DNA of 64,000 bases from Streptomyces sp. NBC_00258 (GTDB lineage Bacteria > Actinomycetota > Actinomycetes > Streptomycetales > Streptomycetaceae). Made by a program: the position numbers and the translations under genes. Of the stretch, positions 59,425 through 64,000 are shown piece after piece (within the stretch, counting starts at the first letter, position 1; each line of letters opens with the position of its first letter). Where the stretch lies: the NCBI RefSeq assembly GCF_036182465.1, contig NZ_CP108081.1:5518001-5582000 (forward strand), given 5' to 3'. The notes beneath the pieces were generated by a model that was given only the letters and a program-made list of their open reading frames with translations, did not search any database and was not told where the DNA came from.

Positions 59425-59606
59425 CAGGCAGCCGCCTCCATTTCGTTGGTGATGTAGTCGCTGAGAGCCCGCGCCGGAATGCGGCGGCATCGGCCGATGG
59501 TGATCGAGGGGAGCCGACGGGAGCGGATCAGGTCGTAGACCGTCGACCGACCGAGCTTGAGTCGCGCCATGACGTCAGCCACGGTCAACAGCTCGTCGTC
59601 AGGCAT
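59424..59606 (-). CDS. xis: Excisionase (Xis), MerR-like HTH
   Basis: A 60-residue helix-turn-helix protein: DELLTVADVMARLKLGRSTVYDLIRSRRLPSITIGRCRRIPARALSDYI is the excisionase/DNA-binding domain of AICEs. It directs the integrase towards excision. ATG 59606 overlaps the last eight bases of repSA, and its stop overlaps the int start, giving a tightly coupled repSA-xis-int set as in pSAM2. Confidence 0.92.
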   Translation of the reverse strand: MPDDELLTVADVMARLKLGRSTVYDLIRSRRLPSITIGRCRRIPARALSDYITNEMEAAA

Positions 59607-60903
59607 GCGTCGGCTCACCTTCTGTTCCGGGCGCGGGTTCGAGGGACGTGGCGAGCCAGGCCTCACCGGCACTGAGGCCGGTTCCGGCGAAGACCCAGTG
59701 CGCGAGGACGAGCGTGGATTCCTCGGTGTTCTGCGGTGCGGGGTTGGCTTGCTCGCGGCGCCAGTCGGCTCGGGCGGTGCGGAGTGCGCCGAGGGTGGTG
59801 GAGTAGCGGCGGGACTTCGTGGAGAAGTGGCCGCGGAAGCCGAGCATGTGGGCCCAGGCCCGGAGGCGGAGGTCTGCCAGCTCGGGGCGTGCGCCGAGGG
59901 TCCAGGCGGTGCGGATCATGCGTCGGGCATGGTCGGTGAGTTTGGCTTGTGCCAGCTCGGCGAGGAACTTGATCGGCCGGTCGAGGGTGCCGGTCGCTGT
60001 CTCGGCGCCCTTGGTGGCGTATTTGGCGATGTACGCGGCTACAGCGCGTTCGGTCAGCTCCTGGCCGCCGTCGAAGTCGGTGGTTCGGATGGGCCGGACG
60101 TCGAGCTGACGGCCGAAGGTGAAGGTGTGGGCACGGCCCTCGATGACCGGGCCGTCGACTTGCCCCGCGCGTGCAGCGGCGCCGATGGCGTCGGTGAGCA
60201 GTTCGGCGGTGGCCCAGGCGGGCGGTGCTGTGTCGCCGCCCTCGGGGCCGTCGAGGCGGATGACCGCGTGGAAGTGGACGGCGCCGCGCTTCTGGTACTC
60301 GGCGACCTTGGCGAACGAGATGCGCGCGTGCTCACGGAAGGCGCGTTGCGTGAGACCTGCGCGCTTGGCGACCTCACGACGCAGGTAGATGGAGAACCGG
60401 CGCCACAGGGCCCCGGCGTGGGCGTTCCAGAGCACGGCCGCTTCGTAGTCGTACGTGTCCGGGGCGAGGGGCGTGCCCAAGGTCGCGTCCTCCTGGTCGT
60501 GGCGGACGCCGCAGCGGCAGGCACGGCCGCTGGAGGGACGGTTGTGGACGGGGCCGAAGCCCGGGGCGGTGAAGGTGGCGAACACGCGCGGGTGGGTGCC
60601 GACTTGTTCGGAGGTGCCTTTGCCGCCGCGGAGTCCGGCGGTGATCAGGTGGTAGGTGTCACGGCGGTACGTCTCGGCGCAGGCCGCGCATCGGGTGGCG
60701 CGGCGGTTGTTGCAGCGGACGAGGAGGTGACCGGCCGGGAGGGTGGCCGAGTCCAGGTGGTGCAGGGTGCGGCCGATCTCGCCGGTTGCCTTGTTGATCT
60801 CGTACTCGGTGCGGTGGCCGTCGAGGCGTACGGGGCGGGTGCAGCCGCCCAGGCCGGAGAGTTGCCGGGCCAGCTCGGGCATAGTGCCGAGGGAGGCCAG
60901 CAT
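59599..60903 (-). CDS. repSA: RepSA-like rolling-circle replication initiator
   Basis: A 434-residue (or slightly longer) initiator. It carries a zinc-finger-like N-terminus (RCNNRRATRCAACAETYRRD, then CRCGVRHDQ), the HUH metal motif in GAVHFHAVIRLDG and a Tyr pair in AAYIAKYATKGAE that nicks DNA. It drives rolling-circle replication of the excised element. The first usual start is ATG 60903 (MLASLGTMPEL), but the frame continues without a stop to ATC-ATC-ACC at 60945-60940, seven bases behind AAAGGAAC, giving IITRQTPPPLAELS; relatives have residues here, so a non-standard start is possible. Confidence 0.9.
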   Translation of the reverse strand: MLASLGTMPELARQLSGLGGCTRPVRLDGHRTEYEINKATGEIGRTLHHLDSATLPAGHLLVRCNNRRATRCAACAETYRRDTYHLITAGLRGGKGTSEQVGTHPRVFATFTAPGFGPVHNRPSSGRACRCGVRHDQEDATLGTPLAPDTYDYEAAVLWNAHAGALWRRFSIYLRREVAKRAGLTQRAFREHARISFAKVAEYQKRGAVHFHAVIRLDGPEGGDTAPPAWATAELLTDAIGAAARAGQVDGPVIEGRAHTFTFGRQLDVRPIRTTDFDGGQELTERAVAAYIAKYATKGAETATGTLDRPIKFLAELAQAKLTDHARRMIRTAWTLGARPELADLRLRAWAHMLGFRGHFSTKSRRYSTTLGALRTARADWRREQANPAPQNTEESTLVLAHWVFAGTGLSAGEAWLATSLEPAPGTEGEPTHA

Positions 60904-61034
60904 GGAGAGTTCCGCCAGCGGGGGCGGAGTCTGCCGGGTGATGATGGGAGTTCCTTTCGGCTGTTTCGCGGTTGGGAGGGACGGCCCCGGGGCGGCGGGA
61001 TGCTTGGCGGCGTTGTTGCCGCCCCGGCGGCCGG

Positions 61035-61295
61035 TCAGCGCCTGTTGGCGCCGTTGACGAGCGAGCGCAGGACCACGGCGGAAATGGCGACCGAGATAGC
61101 CGTGATGGCGACTGCCGCCAGGAGCGCGGTGAGGACGACACCGACGACGACCACAGCAGCGACCGCGCCGACTCCGACGCCCACGTATGGGGCGACCGGG
61201 CGGCCGGCGGATGGAACGGCCGGAGCCTGAACGTGCTGCTGAGTGGTGACGGTTGTCGGCAGGGGCGGGGCGTCGGGCAGCTTGGGGCGGAACAT
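61035..61295 (-). CDS. SpdD-like spread protein
   Basis: An 86-residue protein with a Pro-rich N-terminus (MFRPKLPDAPPLPTT) and a long hydrophobic C-terminal stretch (VGVGVGAVAAVVVVGVVLTALLAAVAITAISVAISAVVLRSL) forming one or two membrane helices. This matches the SpdD family of actinomycete plasmids, which helps spread of the element through the mycelium after transfer. Lies 131 bases upstream of repSA. Confidence 0.8.
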   Translation of the reverse strand: MFRPKLPDAPPLPTTVTTQQHVQAPAVPSAGRPVAPYVGVGVGAVAAVVVVGVVLTALLAAVAITAISVAISAVVLRSLVNGANRR

Positions 61296-61308
61296 GGCGG
61301 GGCTCCTC

Positions 61309-61503
61309 TCAGTCGTGGGTGCCGTTGACGACGTCGACCCCGGAACGGGTGCCGGACTCGATGGCGGGGGCGAGGATCGTGTGCGAGAGCCAGAAGCCGA
61401 ACAGCGCGATCACTGCGGCGACCCAGAGGCGGACGCCGAGGAACTTGATCGCGGCCCAGGCGATGACGCCCAGGACGAAGACGAGCGGCAGTGAGACGGT
61501 CAC
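61309..61503 (-). CDS. Small membrane protein of the transfer region
   Basis: A 64-residue protein with two hydrophobic segments (LPLVFVLGVIAWAAIKFLGV and LWVAAVIALFGFWLSHTIL) and an acidic C-terminus. Its place between SpdA- and SpdD-like genes suggests a spread or pocking function (SpdC-like), but no motif proves it. Overlap and spacing (13 bases to spdD, 16 to spdA) indicate one operon. Confidence 0.7.
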   Translation of the reverse strand: MTVSLPLVFVLGVIAWAAIKFLGVRLWVAAVIALFGFWLSHTILAPAIESGTRSGVDVVNGTHD

Positions 61504-61519
61504 GCGAGCTCCTCAGCGG

Positions 61520-61711
61520 TCAGCGGGCGGGGCAGCGGTGGGTGCGGGCGGCCAATTCGGCGGCGGCGCGGCTGTCGTAGTCCGTGGAGAAGCCGCAGCG
61601 CGGAGCCGTGCAGGCGGCGGTGTGCTTCTCGTGGCCCCGGCCGTCGTAGTACGTGGCGACCTGGACGGGGCCGATGCGGACGACGTTGCGGAACCGGCGG
61701 TTGGCGGTCAT
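61520..61711 (-). CDS. SpdA-like mobile element transfer protein
   Basis: A 63-residue protein with the pattern FRNVVRIGPVQVATYYDGRGHEKHTAACTAPRCGFSTDYDSRAAAELAARTHRC. Two Cys and two His residues suggest a zinc-binding fold. It corresponds to the short mobile element transfer protein SpdA found in AICEs and Streptomyces plasmids. Start overlaps the upstream stop by one base (TGATG). Confidence 0.82.
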   Translation of the reverse strand: MTANRRFRNVVRIGPVQVATYYDGRGHEKHTAACTAPRCGFSTDYDSRAAAELAARTHRCPAR

Positions 61712-61929
61712 CAGTGGGGCTCCTTCGGGTTGTCGTGGCCGTTGTGGTCGTCGTGGGTCTGGCCGGTGAAGTCGGTGACGTGGTCGGCCAGCCAGCGCAA
61801 GATCTCGTCGCCCTCGTAGCTGTCGGCAGCGAGGATCACGGGCTCGGCGATCAGCACCGCTTCGGTGAGGCGGTTCTGTCGGGTCAGCTCGGCAGCGCGC
61901 TTGAGCGCGCGGAGCGTGGTCGGGCGCAA
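61711..61929 (-). CDS. Small AICE protein, unknown
   Basis: A 72-residue acidic protein (LRPTTLRALKRAAELTRQNRLTEAVLIAEPVILAADSYEGDEILRWLADHV) with a His/Asp-rich tail. Helical, no membrane segment. The start is TTG 61929 with GGAGG upstream; an in-frame start at 62073 would overlap spdB and add Pro-rich residues. Role in transfer is suggested only by position. Confidence 0.7.
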   Translation of the reverse strand: MRPTTLRALKRAAELTRQNRLTEAVLIAEPVILAADSYEGDEILRWLADHVTDFTGQTHDDHNGHDNPKEPH

Positions 61930-61948
61930 GGTGGAAAGTCCTCCGGGA

Positions 61949-62566
61949 TCAGGTGAGTTGAGCGGCGATGGCTTCGGCGAGCGGCGCGGGGATGCCGAGG
62001 CGTGCGCGAAGCGTCGGGGTGTCGATGGCGGTTCCGGTCCGGGTGCGGTGTTCGTCGGCGACCTTGTGCGCAAGGGCGACGAGCGCGGGCGGGACAGAGG
62101 GTGTGGAGGGTTGGGCGGGTTCTGGTGCCGCCGCGGGGTGTTCGGGAGCTGTGGTGGTCGGGGCGGACTCTGGCTCCTTCGCCGCCGGACCCCCTGTCGG
62201 TGTCGGGGCGCCGTGGGCGAGCAGGGTTCCGCCGAGGAAGGCGACGGCGGGCCATCCGGCGACGAGGATGCGGAGCCAGGCCGGTACGTCGTTCAGGTCG
62301 AGCAGCCCGGCGGTGGCGACGTTGGCGCCCAGCGACGCGGTGAGCGCGACCAGAAACCAGCACCATCCGGCCGCTATCGCCTCGCCGGAGCGCAGTCGAT
62401 GCCAGGCCGCCACCATCAGCAGGTCGACGGAGACCGGATAGGCCCACGCCTTCCACCCGTCTTGTCCGGCGGCCGAGGCCAGGTCGTGCAGGTGGGCGAA
62501 GGACAGCGCTGCGGCGATGACGGCTTGGATCAGTACGGGATCAGCCCGGAGACGACCGATGCGCAT
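61949..62566 (-). CDS. SpdB-like transfer protein, DUF2637
   Basis: A 205-residue protein with four membrane helices in the first 125 residues (VLIQAVIAAALSFAHLHDLA, AYPVSVDLLMVAAWHRL, GWCWFLVALTASLGANVATAG, ILVAGWPAVAFLGGTLLAHG), the DUF2637 pattern of SpdB proteins, then a Pro/Ala-rich linker and a small C-terminal helical part (LVALAHKVADEHRTRTGTAIDTPTLRARLGIPAPLAEAIAAQL) resembling a DNA-binding tail. It probably acts with the translocase in mycelial spread. Confidence 0.88.
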   Translation of the reverse strand: MRIGRLRADPVLIQAVIAAALSFAHLHDLASAAGQDGWKAWAYPVSVDLLMVAAWHRLRSGEAIAAGWCWFLVALTASLGANVATAGLLDLNDVPAWLRILVAGWPAVAFLGGTLLAHGAPTPTGGPAAKEPESAPTTTAPEHPAAAPEPAQPSTPSVPPALVALAHKVADEHRTRTGTAIDTPTLRARLGIPAPLAEAIAAQLT

Positions 62567-62569
62567 CGC

Positions 62570-62776
62570 TCACCGCTCCTGAGCCTTGTCAGCAGCCGCG
62601 CGAGCAGCACGGGCGACTTCCACCGCCTCCTGGTCACCGGGCATGGCGTCGGCGATGCCTTCCAACAGATCTGCCTTACGAGCGGCCAGCTCGACCGGAT
62701 CGCCGCCGATGGTGCAGACGGCTTTGAGGTCCGCGAGGAAGGCGGCGATTTGGTCGACTGTGGGGCGGTGGGACAT
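62570..62776 (-). CDS. Small AICE protein, unknown
   Basis: A 68-residue helical protein (MSHRPTVDQIAAFLADLKAVCTIGGDPVELAARKADLLEGIADAMPGDQEAVEVARAARAAADKAQ). ATG 62776 with GGGAG upstream is preferred over an in-frame start at 62989 inside the translocase gene. Three bases separate its stop from the spdB start. Function unknown; similar short proteins sit here in other elements as far as I recall. Confidence 0.72.
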   Translation of the reverse strand: MSHRPTVDQIAAFLADLKAVCTIGGDPVELAARKADLLEGIADAMPGDQEAVEVARAARAAADKAQER

Positions 62777-62865
62777 GGAGACTCCCGTTCTTCGGTCGGT
62801 TTCGGGCAAGGCGGGGGTAGGGACTTGGCGCGGGACGGCCGCGCCGGCGGTTGGGGCGGGTGCGC

Positions 62866-64000
62866 TTACTCGGTGACCGGCAGCGGGGCAGCCACCGGTT
62901 CGGATGCCTTCACGGGCACCGGCGGAACGTACGGCCGGAAGGGCGTGAGCGCCGGTACGTCGGGGGCGAGATGCGCCGTCTCCCGGCAAGTGACCGCAGC
63001 GTCGGCGAGGGACATGTACGGAGTGCGAATGCGGGACCAGCCGCCAGAGGTGTCACCGACGACGGCCAGGCCGGGCAGCTCGGCCGCGATGGCGCAGGCA
63101 GCGCCGACGGCTTCCGGGGCCATGTCGCCGAGCGCCATCTTTGCGGAGGCTTCGTCGTTGACGCGGTGGCAGACCCGGCCGGAGAGCTGAGCGCGGAGCA
63201 TGGTCGCGCCCTTGCCCAGCTCGGCGCCGAGCCGCTGCCCGCAGACCTCCAGGTAGATACCGGCGGCCCGGCCGAGCTGAGCGAGCCGGATCAGCTGAGT
63301 GACCATCTCATCTCGCCGTTCCTCCTCCTTCCGCGTCGCGATGAGGAAGAGTTCGGCCACCTCGTCGATGAACAGCACGATGGGCGCCGGGCGTTCGCCC
63401 TCGGGCAGGCCCCAGATGTCCGAGGTGATCGACTCGTCCGGGGTGCCAGGGGCGATGCCCTGTCGGGCCTTGATCAGGTCGTAGCGGTCCTCCATTTCCT
63501 TCACGAGCACGGGAAGCAGCTCGGCCGCTTGCTCCGGGTCGGTCGCCAGCGCGGAGAGCCGGGCGGCGAACGGCGCCAGCTCAACACCGCGCTTGCAGTC
63601 GATGCCGACCAGGACCACCGGCTGAGCCGCCAGCCCGGTCAACAGGTTGCGCAGGAACATGGACTTCCCCGACAGCGTGGCGCCGAGGACCAGTTCATGA
63701 GGTACAGCCCGGTAGTCCCGTACGAACGCGGTCGCATCCTGCCGCAGCGCCACCGGCACCCGCAGCAGCCCGCCATCGATCCGGCGGGGCATGCGCACCT
63801 TGCGCAGTACGTCGAAGCCGACGAGCCGCAGTTCCACGACCCCGGGCTTCACGTTCCGCACGTATACGGTGTGAACGCCCCAGGCGTGCCGCAGCCGTTC
63901 GGCCGAGGCCGCCACGTCCGCCGGTTCCTGGCCCGGAGCCAGCCGCAGCCGAAGCCGCAGGCCGGTCGTGGTGGGCCGGATCATGCCCCGACGCGGGGGC
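62866..64000 (-). CDS. FtsK/SpoIIIE-type DNA translocase (TraB/TraSA-like), 5' end outside the window
   Basis: The conjugative translocase that pumps double-stranded element DNA between hyphae as a hexamer. Walker A is LGATLSGKSMFLRNLL and Walker B is IVLFIDEVAELFLI; VCGQRLGAELGKGATMLRAQLSGRVCHRVND follows, as in AICE FtsK proteins. An internal ATG at 63984 (MIRPTTTGLRLRLRL) opens a 372-residue frame, but the frame has no stop up to the right edge and relatives carry membrane helices before this point. So the true start is likely beyond the window and the gene is partial. Confidence 0.88.
   Translation of the reverse strand, partial: PPRRGMIRPTTTGLRLRLRLAPGQEPADVAASAERLRHAWGVHTVYVRNVKPGVVELRLVGFDVLRKVRMPRRIDGGLLRVPVALRQDATAFVRDYRAVPHELVLGATLSGKSMFLRNLLTGLAAQPVVLVGIDCKRGVELAPFAARLSALATDPEQAAELLPVLVKEMEDRYDLIKARQGIAPGTPDESITSDIWGLPEGERPAPIVLFIDEVAELFLIATRKEEERRDEMVTQLIRLAQLGRAAGIYLEVCGQRLGAELGKGATMLRAQLSGRVCHRVNDEASAKMALGDMAPEAVGAACAIAAELPGLAVVGDTSGGWSRIRTPYMSLADAAVTCRETAHLAPDVPALTPFRPYVPPVPVKASEPVAAPLPVTE

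Larger units (their letters stand above)
58195..64000. mobile_element. pSAM2-type integrative and conjugative element (AICE), left part
   Basis: Directly behind tRNA-Arg(CCU) come, all leftward, integrase, excisionase, RepSA-like initiator, a set of small spread proteins and an FtsK/TraB-type translocase. This is the standard order of actinomycete integrative and conjugative elements, which integrate at the 3' end of tRNA genes. The left attachment site should be within about 58160-58200; the right one, a copy of the tRNA 3' end, is beyond the window. All genes seen are intact, so the element may be active. Regulators such as pra/korSA and the nudix gene of pSAM2 are not in view. Confidence 0.9.

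Overview
The window is chromosomal DNA of a Streptomyces species. Base composition is very GC-rich, most genes end in G or C at third positions, GTG and TTG starts are common, and several ATGs sit 6-8 bases behind a TANNNT hexamer, as in leaderless Streptomyces transcripts. A near-textbook HrdD sigma factor, a fruR-fruK-fruA cluster, a DUF6227 protein and a pSAM2-like integrated element all point to the genus. No species is assigned.

Layout. 0.2-4.2 kb: a leftward molybdenum-cofactor run (galU, moeA, moaC, moaB, GNAT). 4.3-20.9 kb: housekeeping and envelope genes (formyl-THF cyclo-ligase, penicillin acylase-family hydrolase, K+/H+ antiporter, MFS, FmdB zinc ribbon, MTA phosphorylase, SAF protein, MscL, LtrA, P1 peptidase, a TetR/ABC-transporter divergent pair and an L,D-transpeptidase lipoprotein). 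21-26 kb: fructose uptake (fruA, fruK, fruR). 26-35.7 kb: MFS and WYL regulator, hrdD with a match to the sigma-R promoter consensus, acetyltransferase, a dioxygenase/MarR pair and a second MFS/TetR pair. 36-41 kb: secreted M6 protease, a double-length IclR regulator, a third DHA2 MFS and an NAD(P)-binding oxidoreductase.

41.6-46.8 kb is the most interesting region. Two gamma-butyrolactone-receptor-like TetR genes flank a cytochrome P450, and an acyl-CoA oxidase diverges from the second TetR. This gene content and order match what is known of the avenolide (butenolide hormone) locus of S. avermitilis (receptor, cyp17, avaR1, aco). Three sites resembling the autoregulatory elements bound by such receptors lie in the two relevant promoter regions, and one overlaps the acyl-CoA oxidase promoter. 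The region therefore probably encodes a self-contained hormone synthesis and sensing circuit.

46.9-52.7 kb: a TetR gene, then glucarate catabolism (glucarate dehydratase, GntP permease, 5-dehydro-4-deoxyglucarate dehydratase) under a divergent IclR regulator. 52.7-57.8 kb: two histidine kinases without response regulators, separated by an MMPL transporter; the second kinase has Gln where the phospho-accepting His should be. 58.1 kb to the right edge: tRNA-Arg(CCU) followed by a pSAM2-type actinomycete integrative and conjugative element (int, xis, repSA, spd genes, traB-like translocase), which runs off the window.

A dispersed intergenic repeat built on CTGGTCGCGCAGTTCC plus CCGCGCCCC occurs at least seven times, mostly just behind stop codons, once as a perfect head-to-head inverted pair. 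All functions are inferred from reading the sequence; no database search was run.
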